In this document: piece after piece, positions 9,910 through 19,543 of the stretch
How the letters are laid out: each line of letters begins with the position of its first letter
Position numbering within the stretch: position 1 is the first letter of the stretch
NCBI GenBank assembly: GCA_026392515.1
Contig: JAPLBY010000033.1
Coordinates: forward strand, 62,001-126,000
Source of the DNA: Actinomycetota bacterium
Lineage (GTDB): Bacteria > Actinomycetota > Actinomycetes > S36-B12 > UBA5976
Length of the DNA stretch: 64,000 nucleotides
Direction of reading: 5' to 3'
Notes under the pieces: generated by a model
The model's database searches: none
Told to the model about the DNA's origin: nothing
The model's input: only the letters and a program-made list of their open reading frames with translations
Made by a program: the position numbers and the translations under genes

Positions 9910-9936
9910 CCTTATTGCAAAGAGTTCGCAATAAGG
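9910..9936 (+). promoter_or_regulatory. Candidate Nur-like nickel operator overlapping the cbiM/nikM ribosome-binding site
   Basis: CCTTATTGC-AAAGAGTTC-GCAATAAGG, 9-bp perfect inverted repeat; core TTGCAA-N5-TCGCAA resembles Streptomyces Nur box tTGCaa-N5-ttGCAA. Confidence 0.6.
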
Positions 9937-9943
9937 AGTTTTC

Positions 9944-10633
9944 ATGCATATGCCCGATGGGCTAATTAACGCCCCGGTTTCCATAGGTGCAGGTGTTCTA
10001 GTGGCTGGCGCAGTAGCAGTGAGCCTAAAGAAGACCAAAGGTTCGCTTGATAGCCAAACTGCCCCAATGGCAGGACTGGTCGCAGTCTTTATCTTCGCTG
10101 CCCAGATGATTAACTTCCCAGTTGCAGCCGGAACTAGTGGGCACTTAATGGGTGGCGCATTGGCTGCCATCTTGGTTGGTCCTTGGGTTGCCGTACTTGT
10201 TATTACAGTCGTGGTTGGCATTCAAGCTCTTGTGTTTGCAGATGGCGGACTTTCGGCACTTGGTATAAACATTTTGAATATGGGAATTGTCACGGTAATT
10301 GTTGGAACTCTAGTTTTTGCCTTGACTATGAAGGTGCTTTCGAAAACTAAGTCTTCAATTGTTGCAGCTTCTGCAATTGCAGCGTTTATTTCAGTTCCAG
10401 CTGCAGCCCTGGCATTTGTTATCGAGTACTACCTAGGTGGAAATGCAACTTACGACCCAATGACAGTGCTCATTTCTGTGGTTGGCGTTCACCTACTAAT
10501 TGGAATCGGTGAAGCCATAATCACAGCTCTGACGGTTGGAGCTATTTTGGCAACGCGCGCAGATTTGGTGGATGGCGCTCGTAAGTTCTTGCCTAAGGAA
10601 AAACTAATCATCAAAGATTCGGTGGTGTCTTAA
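9944..10633 (+). CDS. Energy-coupling factor nickel/cobalt transporter substrate-binding protein (CbiM/NikM)
   Basis: N-terminal MHMPDGLIN, MGGALAAILVGPWVA, DGGLSALGINILNMG. Confidence 0.93.
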   Translation: MHMPDGLINAPVSIGAGVLVAGAVAVSLKKTKGSLDSQTAPMAGLVAVFIFAAQMINFPVAAGTSGHLMGGALAAILVGPWVAVLVITVVVGIQALVFADGGLSALGINILNMGIVTVIVGTLVFALTMKVLSKTKSSIVAASAIAAFISVPAAALAFVIEYYLGGNATYDPMTVLISVVGVHLLIGIGEAIITALTVGAILATRADLVDGARKFLPKEKLIIKDSVVS

Positions 10634-10634
10634 T

Positions 10635-10940
10635 ATGTCGAGTAAAAAACTTTTAGTAATTGGACTGCTTGCTTCAATCGTTATCGCAGGTTTTCTAAGT
10701 TTCTATGCCTCTAGCCAACCAGATGGTTTAGAAAAAGTATCTGCTGATCAAGGCCTTGATGTAACTGCAGTTGACTCGGCAAACGCTGACTCTGCTTTGG
10801 CTGACTACGGCGTTGCTGGAGTTGAAAATGAGCGTGCCTCAGCATTTCTTGGTGGCGTAATCGGAGTTGCTATCACTGGTCTTGCTGGCGTCGGACTATA
10901 CGTGTGGCTTAGAGAACCAAAATCTGCTGAGACTAAGTGA
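10635..10940 (+). CDS. PDGLE domain-containing protein (CbiN/NikN-like)
   Basis: SSQPDGLEKVSADQG plus two TM segments; between cbiM and cbiQ. Confidence 0.85.
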   Translation: MSSKKLLVIGLLASIVIAGFLSFYASSQPDGLEKVSADQGLDVTAVDSANADSALADYGVAGVENERASAFLGGVIGVAITGLAGVGLYVWLREPKSAETK

Positions 10941-11752
10941 AGCTTTCTCCCGAGCGCGTAGTTCTTGACACCAATAATGCCCATGAACATGGGCATGGCG
11001 TTGGTGACCATCTATACGTCCATCGCCACTCTTTGGTGCATGATCTACCTGCCCAGGTTAAAACCGTTGCAGCCATAGTTTTCATTTTTATGGTCGTGTT
11101 AACTCCAGTTCACGCAGTTGGAGCATTCGCGGTTTATCTGGGACTTGTATTTGTTGTGGTCAAGATTGCTGACTTACCTTTTCCGCTAGTACTAAGACGA
11201 ATGCTTATTGAGATTCCTTTTGTTCTCTTTGCAGTTCTGATGCCATTTTTTGGTCCAGAACCCAGAGTTGAATTTCTGGGCTTATCTCTTTCGCAAGAAG
11301 GACTCTGGTCGGCATTTGGAATCTTGGCCAAGGGAACTATTGGCGTAGCTACGTCGATTACTTTGGCAGCTACGACGCGGGCTCGGGATTTGCTGCAAGG
11401 TCTGGAAACTATTGGAGTTCCCGACTTGCTTGTCCAGATCGCTTCTTTCATGCTTCGCTATTCAGCCGTAGTAACCGATGATCTATCTCGCATGAAGGTA
11501 GCTCGTGAATCTCGTGGGTTCTCAGCAACTGGTATCAAGCATTGGAAAGTTCTAGCAAACTCTGCTGGAGCACTTTTCATTCGCTCATATGAACGAGGTG
11601 AGCGAGTTCACTTAGCAATGCTGTCGCGTGGCTATAACGGAACCATCATTGATTTGTATAAGCCCGTAGTTACCAAAAAGGATTGGCGCACAGCTATGGC
11701 TCTGCCGATTGTTGCTGCGTCAATTATGGTTATAGCGTGGATCACACTTTGA
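10937..11752 (+). CDS. ECF transporter T component (CbiQ/NikQ)
   Basis: FMLRYSAVVTDDLSRMKVARESRGF ... IRSYERGERVHLAMLSRGYNG; start overlaps previous stop. Confidence 0.9.
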   Translation: MKLSPERVVLDTNNAHEHGHGVGDHLYVHRHSLVHDLPAQVKTVAAIVFIFMVVLTPVHAVGAFAVYLGLVFVVVKIADLPFPLVLRRMLIEIPFVLFAVLMPFFGPEPRVEFLGLSLSQEGLWSAFGILAKGTIGVATSITLAATTRARDLLQGLETIGVPDLLVQIASFMLRYSAVVTDDLSRMKVARESRGFSATGIKHWKVLANSAGALFIRSYERGERVHLAMLSRGYNGTIIDLYKPVVTKKDWRTAMALPIVAASIMVIAWITL

Positions 11753-12510
11753 AAACTTCTCCAAGTCTTGACGTATCGGGTTTGGCGTATGCCTACCCGG
11801 ATGGCAACCAGGCCCTCTACGGCGTAAACCTACAGATCCAACCTGGTGAACGGGTAGCACTTCTAGGTCCAAATGGCGCAGGTAAGACCACGCTTGTAAT
11901 GCACCTAAATGGAATTCTTGCCGCTGGCCTTGGCACGGTACACGTGGGTGGACTTGCGGTTAATACTGAAGACAAAGATGCCCTCCGCGAAATCCGTAGG
12001 CGCGTTGGCATTGTTTTTCAAGATCCTGATGATCAGTTATTCATGCCAACAGTTCGCGAAGATGTTGCATTCGGTCCGATAAACATGGGCGTTACCGGTG
12101 CTGAACTTGAAGCTCAGGTTATGCAAGCCCTGGAGCTAGTGGGAATGGCAGATTACGCTGATCGCCCACCACACCATTTATCTTTTGGCCAGCGTCGTCG
12201 AGTGGCAGTAGCTACCGTTTTGGCAATGAAGCCTGAGATTCTGGTTCTGGATGAACCAAGTTCGAATTTAGATCCAGCCAGCCGCCGGGAATTAGCGGAC
12301 ATCCTGCGTGACTTGGACATTACCTTGCTTATGGTTACTCATGACCTCCCATACGCCTTGGAACTATGCTCACGATCGGTGATTCTCTCGCAGGGCACCA
12401 TTGTCGCGGATGGCAAAACCATAGATATTTTGTGCAACGACTCTTTGATGGCAGAAAATCGCCTAGAACTGCCGTTTGGATTTGATCCAAAAAATACCCT
12501 TGTTAAATAG
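11749..12510 (+). CDS. ECF transporter ATP-binding protein (CbiO/NikO)
   Basis: LLGPNGAGKTTLVMHLNGIL, VGIVFQDPDDQLFMPTVREDVAFGP, LSFGQRRRVAVATVLAMKPEILVLDEPSSNLD; probable TTG start at 11749 overlapping cbiQ stop. Confidence 0.92.
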   Translation: MKTSPSLDVSGLAYAYPDGNQALYGVNLQIQPGERVALLGPNGAGKTTLVMHLNGILAAGLGTVHVGGLAVNTEDKDALREIRRRVGIVFQDPDDQLFMPTVREDVAFGPINMGVTGAELEAQVMQALELVGMADYADRPPHHLSFGQRRRVAVATVLAMKPEILVLDEPSSNLDPASRRELADILRDLDITLLMVTHDLPYALELCSRSVILSQGTIVADGKTIDILCNDSLMAENRLELPFGFDPKNTLVK

Positions 12511-12581
12511 CGCTTCATTGCCTCGGGACTAAATCCCGATTATGAAGTTTGCGCCAATTCCTGACAGAATAGAGCCCACGT

Positions 12582-12666
12582 GCGGGAGTGGCGGAATTGG
12601 CAGACGCACCAGATTTAGGATCTGGCGCCTTCGGGTGTGGGGGTTCAAGTCCCCCCTCCCGCACCA
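12582..12666 (+). tRNA. tRNA-Leu (anticodon TAG), CCA encoded
   Basis: GCGGGAG/CTCCCGC acceptor, anticodon loop TTTAGGA, long variable arm, T-arm GGGGGTTCAAGTCCCCC. Confidence 0.95.
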
Positions 12667-12683
12667 TTATCTAGTCTTAAGAA

Positions 12684-13292
12684 TTAAAGCTTCGAAATTG
12701 CTTCACTTATCTGATGCGCTAACTGATTAAGCGCTTTGCCTCTATGGCTAATTGCATCTTTTTCTGACGCAGTCATTTGAGCAGTCGTTTTGGTAAATCC
12801 AGTTGGCACAAAAATCGGATCATAACCAAATCCATTTTCACCAACTGGTGTATCAAGAAGATTCCCTTGCATTTCGCCTGTTGCAACAAGTTCTTTTCCA
12901 TCTGGAAAAACAGCAACTGCTGCGCAAACAAACTTTGCACCCCGACTTTCCGTCGGTACATCCTTAATTTGCTCAAGGACTAAATCAAGGTTGGCTTGAT
13001 CCACGTTTTCAGTTGCCCCAGACCACCTAGCTGAAAGCACGCCTGGATTTCCGTCTAGGGCATCAACACAAATTCCAGAGTCATCTGCAATGGCTGCCAA
13101 GCGTGTGAACTTAGCTAATGCGCGTGCCTTTAATAAAGCATTGCCTTCGAAGGTGGTTTCAGTTTCTTCAACTTCAGGAGCATCTGGAAAATCTGCAACT
13201 GTTAAAAGTTCGCAATCAAGGTCTAGCTCTTCCAAAATTCGCTTGAGCTCGGTAGCTTTGTGCGCATTTCTGGTCGCTAAGACAAACTTCAT
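12684..13292 (-). CDS. rdgB: RdgB/HAM1 family XTP/dITP pyrophosphatase
   Basis: MKFVLATRNAHKATELKRIL, DDSGICVDALDGNPGVLSARWSG, GFGYDPIFVPTG. Confidence 0.95.
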   Translation of the reverse strand: MKFVLATRNAHKATELKRILEELDLDCELLTVADFPDAPEVEETETTFEGNALLKARALAKFTRLAAIADDSGICVDALDGNPGVLSARWSGATENVDQANLDLVLEQIKDVPTESRGAKFVCAAVAVFPDGKELVATGEMQGNLLDTPVGENGFGYDPIFVPTGFTKTTAQMTASEKDAISHRGKALNQLAHQISEAISKL

Positions 13293-13297
13293 AAAAA

Positions 13298-14041
13298 CTA
13301 CTTCTTTGGCAGCGGAATAGCTAACGCAGCTTTTTGTTTTGAAGATAGTTCGACGCAGCCAATTGTTGCTAAGTCCAAAAGTTCATGTAGCAACTGGCGG
13401 TCAAATGGTTCCCGCTCTGCAGTTCCCTGAACTTCGATGAATGCGCCAGAGCCAGTCATAACAATGTTCATGTCTGTGTCTGCACGAACATCATCGTCGT
13501 AATGCAGATCAAGACAGGGCTTGCCGTCAACGATTCCTACTGAAACCGCTGCGACAGAATCACGCAATACGACTGCATCTTTAGCAACCAGACCAGAAGC
13601 GCGAGCCCATTCAACTGCATCAGCTACCGCAACATAAGCGCCAGTAATAGCTGCAGTTCGAGTTCCACCATCAGCCTGCAAAACATCGCAGTCGATCATG
13701 ATTGTGTTCTCGCCCAGTGATGACATGTCTAGAACTGAGCGCAAACTGCGACCGATCAAACGTGAAATCTCGTGAGTGCGACCACCCAGTTTGCCCTTGA
13801 CGCTTTCCCGATCGTTACGTGTATGTGTGGCACGAGGCAACATCGAATACTCAGCTGTTAGCCAGCCTTCGCCACTTCCCTTTTTCCAGCGCGGCACGCC
13901 TTCGCTAAAAGACACGGCACATAGGACTTTGGTTGCGCCAAATTCAACGAGCACGCTGCCTTCGGCATGATCTAGCCATTGGCGGTTGAAAGTTACATTA
14001 CGAAGTTGGTCGGCACTGCGGCCATCTGAGCGATTAGTCAC
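13298..14041 (-). CDS. rph: Ribonuclease PH
   Basis: [58 protein letters not shown]. Confidence 0.96.
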   Translation of the reverse strand: MTNRSDGRSADQLRNVTFNRQWLDHAEGSVLVEFGATKVLCAVSFSEGVPRWKKGSGEGWLTAEYSMLPRATHTRNDRESVKGKLGGRTHEISRLIGRSLRSVLDMSSLGENTIMIDCDVLQADGGTRTAAITGAYVAVADAVEWARASGLVAKDAVVLRDSVAAVSVGIVDGKPCLDLHYDDDVRADTDMNIVMTGSGAFIEVQGTAEREPFDRQLLHELLDLATIGCVELSSKQKAALAIPLPKK

Positions 14042-14063
14042 GTCTCTGACTCTATTGCATGGC

Positions 14064-14858
14064 TTAATTCTTAAGCGAAGTTACCTCCAGAACTTCAGGG
14101 CCTAAAAATCTTCGCGCTAAATGCGTGAACGAATCACCAGTTGCCAGGAACTCATGAGTTGGTGGTGGCAGATTTGGATTTCTGATTAGATCTTGTTCCA
14201 CCAAAATTCGATACACGTCTTTCGCGGTTTCTTCTGCGCTCGATACAAGAGTTACTTTGTCGCCAGCGATCATTGAAATCACGCCGGTAAGCAATGGGTA
14301 GTGCGTGCAACCGAGTACTAATGTGTCAATGTCCTGGCTCAGGATGGGTTGCAGATACTCGCGAGCAATTTCAGTTAACTCTTTGCCATTCGTAATTCCC
14401 GCTTCAACAAACTCGACAAATCTTGGGCAGGCCTGAGACGTAACTTCGACATGTGGCGCAGCTGCAAAGGCATCTGCATATGCCTCGCTTGTGATGGTTG
14501 CCTGCGTTCCAATCACACCGATTCGTCCTGATCGAGTTGCGCTCACTGCGCGGCGAACTGCAGGCTGAATTACTTCTACAACTGGAATTGAGTAACGCTC
14601 TCGAGCATCACGCAGCATGGCAGCACTTGCTGAGTTACAAGCGATGACCAACATCTTTACATCGCGCTCAACTAGGGCGTCCAAGACATCCAAAGCAAGT
14701 TCTCGTACTTGCGCAATTGGTCTAGGGCCGTAGGGACCGTGTGCGGTATCGCCAACATAGATAACCGGTTCATTTGGCAATTGATCCAAAATAGCTCGAA
14801 CTACGGTCAAGCCACCTACACCTGAATCCATAACACCTATTGGGCGATCATTCACCAC
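14064..14858 (-). CDS. murI: Glutamate racemase
   Basis: [48 protein letters not shown]. Confidence 0.96.
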   Translation of the reverse strand: MVNDRPIGVMDSGVGGLTVVRAILDQLPNEPVIYVGDTAHGPYGPRPIAQVRELALDVLDALVERDVKMLVIACNSASAAMLRDARERYSIPVVEVIQPAVRRAVSATRSGRIGVIGTQATITSEAYADAFAAAPHVEVTSQACPRFVEFVEAGITNGKELTEIAREYLQPILSQDIDTLVLGCTHYPLLTGVISMIAGDKVTLVSSAEETAKDVYRILVEQDLIRNPNLPPPTHEFLATGDSFTHLARRFLGPEVLEVTSLKN

Positions 14859-14877
14859 TTAAGAGTAATCTGACAGA

Positions 14878-15276
14878 GTGATGAAATTGCGCAATGCACC
14901 CATATCTATCCTGATTCCTGCGACTCTTATTGCAATTGGCGCGATCTTTAACTTTGTGATTGGGCTTGTGCTTTCACTAGCTCCCCAGCTTCTGCAAGGC
15001 ATCGAAGTGCCAACAACTCCTAATGGTGCTCCGACTGAACTACTTGTAATAGCCGGTGTTGCCTGCATTGCATTTGGTTTTGTTTTCATTTGGATCCTTA
15101 GAGAACTTTTCAATAAATCTCAGTTCGCTCTGGTTATGATCTACACACTTTCAATAATCAACATCCTGTTTGGATTGTTTCGAATGCCACTTGGATTTTT
15201 CACAATTGGCCTAAATCTGCTGGTGATTTTCCTAGTCCGCTCAAACAGTGCGAAACAATGGTTAAGTGCCCGTTAA
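14878..15276 (+). CDS. Hypothetical multi-TM membrane protein
   Basis: 132 aa with about four hydrophobic segments; no family recognised. Confidence 0.6.
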   Translation: MMKLRNAPISILIPATLIAIGAIFNFVIGLVLSLAPQLLQGIEVPTTPNGAPTELLVIAGVACIAFGFVFIWILRELFNKSQFALVMIYTLSIINILFGLFRMPLGFFTIGLNLLVIFLVRSNSAKQWLSAR

Positions 15277-15300
15277 CTGTTGCAAAGTATTCGCAACAGT
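15276..15300 (+). promoter_or_regulatory. Second Nur-like palindromic operator, upstream of cysO-cysM
   Basis: ACTGTTGC-AAAGTATTC-GCAACAGT; core TTGCAAAGTATTCGCAA matches the cbiM-site core at 15/17 positions. Confidence 0.55.
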
Positions 15301-15408
15301 GAATCGCACGCCAGCACTTAGCGCATAAATCCTGCAGAATGTACTCAACAAGAAGTGTTGAGAATTTTGATTTACACTTAGTTATCCACTCTTTTGAAAG
15401 CGTTAAAC

Positions 15409-16637
<1,229 letters not shown>

Positions 16638-17054
16638 TTAATTGATGGAGATTTCTTCCTCAGTTATTTCACCATCAACAATTCGATAAGAACGAATCTC
16701 ATACGGCCCATCATTGGTGCCAGTTTCTCTGGTCGAAACCAAAACATAATGCGCGAATGGTTCTGACGCATAAGCCACATCGGTGCGGGATGGATAAGCC
16801 TCAGTTGCGGTATGTGAGTGATAAATGACAACCGGATCTTCGTCGTTGGAATCCAGTTCGCGATAGAGCTTAAGCAGATCTGCTGAATCAAATTCATAGA
16901 ACGTTGGCGATCTGGCAGCGTTAACCATTGGGATGAATCGGGTTGGCGTATCTGAGCCAGCCGGCCCTGCAATCACGCCACAGGCCTCGTCTGGATGGTC
17001 TTTCCTGGAGTGGGCCACCATTTGATCAATCAGGGCTTGAGAAATACTCAACAT
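16638..17054 (-). CDS. mec: JAMM/M67-family metallopeptidase (Mec-like, CysO-cysteine hydrolase)
   Basis: HPDEACGVIAGPAGS, JAMM motif YHSHTATEAYPSRTDV. Confidence 0.88.
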   Translation of the reverse strand: MLSISQALIDQMVAHSRKDHPDEACGVIAGPAGSDTPTRFIPMVNAARSPTFYEFDSADLLKLYRELDSNDEDPVVIYHSHTATEAYPSRTDVAYASEPFAHYVLVSTRETGTNDGPYEIRSYRIVDGEITEEEISIN

Positions 17055-17162
17055 ATTCGGATATTTCTCCTTAAATCATGGTTTTTTCAATATTAGCGGG
17101 TTTTTCTTGCGTGTTTTGGTTGCAAGTGGGCATTTGCAGGAGCAGGCTAGGGACAGCAACAA

Positions 17163-17182
17163 AATGCTGCGCGCGCAGCATT
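17163..17182. repeat. 20-bp perfect palindrome upstream of the rhodopsin gene
   Basis: AATGCTGCGCGCGCAGCATT, self-complementary. Confidence 0.9.
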
Positions 17183-17228
17183 AAATCCGAACTGATTCGG
17201 CAGTTCCCAATAAAAGGAGCAACACTTC

Positions 17229-17996
17229 ATGGATGGTATCTATGATGTAACCACGCTGACAGCTGACCAATACGTCATTGTCAGTGGGTTCTTGTCACTT
17301 GGTTTTGCAGCAATGCTTGCCACGACAATCTACCTATATCTAAGCCAGGCTCGCGTACTTCCAAAGTACCGTCAGGCAATCGTAATCTCAGGAACTGTAA
17401 CCCTGATTGCGCTTTACCACTACTGGAGAATCTACGATTCATTCAAGTCAGCACACGCTGGTGGCGAAGTTTTCAACGAAGCTTACCGCTACGTTGACTG
17501 GTTACTAACTGTTCCACTTTTGCTTATGGAAACCATTGCAGTACTTGCACTTCCAGCAGCAAACCGCAAGTCACTAACTGCACGTCTAGTTCCTGCTTCA
17601 GCAGCAATGATCATCCTTGGTTACCCAGGTGAAGTTTCTGCAAACATGGGAACAAAGGCAACTTTTGGTGCACTTTCCTCAATTCCGTTCTTGTACATCC
17701 TTTACGTATTGTTCGTAGAGTTGACCAAGACACTAGAAACTCAGCCAGCTGAAGTTGCAGCAACAGTAAAGCGTCTTCGCTTGCTTCTTATTGCAACTTG
17801 GGGCGTTTACCCGATCTCCTACCTATTGCCACTAATCGGCGTAGATGGCGGAAATGCTTTCGTCGGTCGTCAGGTCGGTTACACCGTTGCTGACATCCTT
17901 GCTAAGTGTCTCTTCGGTCTGACAATCTACAAGATTGCTCGCCTAAAGAGCGCAGCAGATGACTCATCATATGCATCATCTGAAGGCGTACATTAA
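17229..17996 (+). CDS. Actinorhodopsin-type microbial rhodopsin (predicted proton pump)
   Basis: Helix C YRYVDWLLTVPLLLMET (D..T..E proton-pump motif), HYWR, Schiff-base Lys in ILAKCLFGLTIY. Confidence 0.96.
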   Translation: MDGIYDVTTLTADQYVIVSGFLSLGFAAMLATTIYLYLSQARVLPKYRQAIVISGTVTLIALYHYWRIYDSFKSAHAGGEVFNEAYRYVDWLLTVPLLLMETIAVLALPAANRKSLTARLVPASAAMIILGYPGEVSANMGTKATFGALSSIPFLYILYVLFVELTKTLETQPAEVAATVKRLRLLLIATWGVYPISYLLPLIGVDGGNAFVGRQVGYTVADILAKCLFGLTIYKIARLKSAADDSSYASSEGVH

Positions 17997-18005
17997 TTAT
18001 TAATA

Positions 18006-18047
18006 AATAAAAATCCCCCCAGCTGAAAAGCTGGGGGGATTTTTATT
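18006..18047. terminator. Bidirectional intrinsic terminator after the rhodopsin gene
   Basis: AATAAAAATCCCCCCAGCT-GAAA-AGCTGGGGGGATTTTTATT: 19-bp stem, GAAA loop, A/T-rich flanks both ways. Confidence 0.93.
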
Positions 18048-18052
18048 GTGCC

Positions 18053-18568
18053 TTAAGTTAAGGCGTCAATCAGAGTACCTTGCAAGTAAGTCAAGTAGTT
18101 GTACAAGTGAATGCCTGGTTCGTCCGCTTCAAAATCCGTCTCTACTTCATCAGTAATTTCAAGTCTGGTGCCAAGCACAAGTCGTAGATCATTTAGCGCC
18201 TTAAGCCAGTGCTGTGCTTGCTGGGCCGTGATGCTGCACTTGCCACTCCAATCGATTAAAGAATCACGAACTGTGGCTAGCGCAGCCAGCTTTTGTGCCC
18301 GCAGATCCTGTTCGGTAAACCTGCGAAAGTCTGCGCTGGCATGCTCATCGCCTGGATAACCATCTGGGAAAAGTCTGGCTAACGCTGGGTCCTCAGAGAT
18401 CTGAGTTGAGCCACTCATGTTCAACATCTTGGCTAATGGATCCGTGCCAGCTTCACTTTCTGGATGTTCCAATAGTTCTGCCATTTGCTCAAACAGCTGA
18501 GACAAGACACCAAGCTCTGCATCATCAAGTTTTAAGGTGAGCTTTCCACCAAGTCCGGACTTAAACAC
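18053..18568 (-). CDS. DUF2017 family protein
   Basis: Position directly after clpS and ARLFPDGYPGDEHASADFRRFTEQDLR... Confidence 0.8.
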   Translation of the reverse strand: MFKSGLGGKLTLKLDDAELGVLSQLFEQMAELLEHPESEAGTDPLAKMLNMSGSTQISEDPALARLFPDGYPGDEHASADFRRFTEQDLRAQKLAALATVRDSLIDWSGKCSITAQQAQHWLKALNDLRLVLGTRLEITDEVETDFEADEPGIHLYNYLTYLQGTLIDALT

Positions 18569-18847
18569 TTAGTCGTCCTTTTGTAAAGTAGCCCAGAGAC
18601 CATAGGAATGCATGGCAGCCACATCGCGTTCCATTTCTTCCCTGGTTCCCGAGCTAACTACGGCTCGGCCTTTTTCGTGCACATCAAGCATTAGAAGTTC
18701 GGCCTTCGGCTTGTCGTATCCAAAATAAGTTTGAAACACATATGTCACGTAAGTCATTAAGTTAATTGGGTCATTCCAGACCAAGGTAATCCAGGGTCGG
18801 TCCGTCATTACGTCAATTGCCACGTCTTCAATTGGCATTGCACTCAT
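18569..18847 (-). CDS. clpS: ATP-dependent Clp protease adaptor ClpS
   Basis: [56 protein letters not shown]. Confidence 0.95.
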   Translation of the reverse strand: MSAMPIEDVAIDVMTDRPWITLVWNDPINLMTYVTYVFQTYFGYDKPKAELLMLDVHEKGRAVVSSGTREEMERDVAAMHSYGLWATLQKDD

Positions 18848-18887
18848 GCTTTTAGTCTCTCACGCAGAATCGCTGATCCTGAACATG

Positions 18888-18923
18888 AATCAAGGGCTAG
18901 TCCGCTTGGACTAGCCCTTGATT
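18888..18923 (-). terminator. Hairpin, probable terminator of the HdeD-like gene
   Basis: AATCAAGGGCTAGTCC-GCTT-GGACTAGCCCTTGATT, 16-bp stem; weak T tract. Confidence 0.65.
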
Positions 18924-18937
18924 TGAATTGCTTTTAG

Positions 18938-19507
18938 TTACTTCTTGGCAAGACCACGAAGTTGGAATGATGCAACAATTTCCATAACGCCCAAGATGAT
19001 CAAGAAGAATGACATGACCTGGGTGATTGTGATTAGTGATGCAATTGGGTTGTTGATTGTGATTACACCGGCAATCAAAGTAATGATGCCCATGAAGATT
19101 GCCCAGCCACGGCCAGGTACTCCCTTGGATGCTAGACCTGCAACAAGTTCAGCCATACCTCGGAAGATAAAGGTGATACCCATAAAGATTGCAGCAAGCT
19201 GTGCGTCTTTAACGATTCCACCGTTAAAGAAGATCACTGCCAAAATGATGGATAGTGAACCGCTGATGATCATCAGGACCTTGCCTGAGCCTTCAGTGTC
19301 GTCAGCTAGGGCACGGATGATTGTTCCGATACCGCTGAATAGAAGCCAGATACCAAATAGGAACACAAGTGTTGCAGTTGCATCAATTGGGTTCTGTAGC
19401 GCCATAACGCCAACGACCATGGATAGGATGCCGAGAATTAGTAGAAGCCACCACTTCTTGCCAAATGCCATCATGGCATCTTGTGGGGACGAGGTATTTA
19501 CTGTCAT
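18938..19507 (-). CDS. HdeD/DUF308 family membrane protein
   Basis: Six hydrophobic segments, GIWLLFSGIGTIIRAL, GITFIFRGMAELVAGL. Confidence 0.85.
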   Translation of the reverse strand: MTVNTSSPQDAMMAFGKKWWLLLILGILSMVVGVMALQNPIDATATLVFLFGIWLLFSGIGTIIRALADDTEGSGKVLMIISGSLSIILAVIFFNGGIVKDAQLAAIFMGITFIFRGMAELVAGLASKGVPGRGWAIFMGIITLIAGVITINNPIASLITITQVMSFFLIILGVMEIVASFQLRGLAKK

Positions 19508-19543
19508 TTGTTCTCCCGTAAGTTAGGTCTTTCTCACAAGATT

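Noticed and set aside
9830-9943. Cobalamin riboswitch upstream of cbiM
   Set aside because: Only about 125 nt are available and no B12-box-like GCCACTG was seen; a short protein-operator palindrome explains the structure better.
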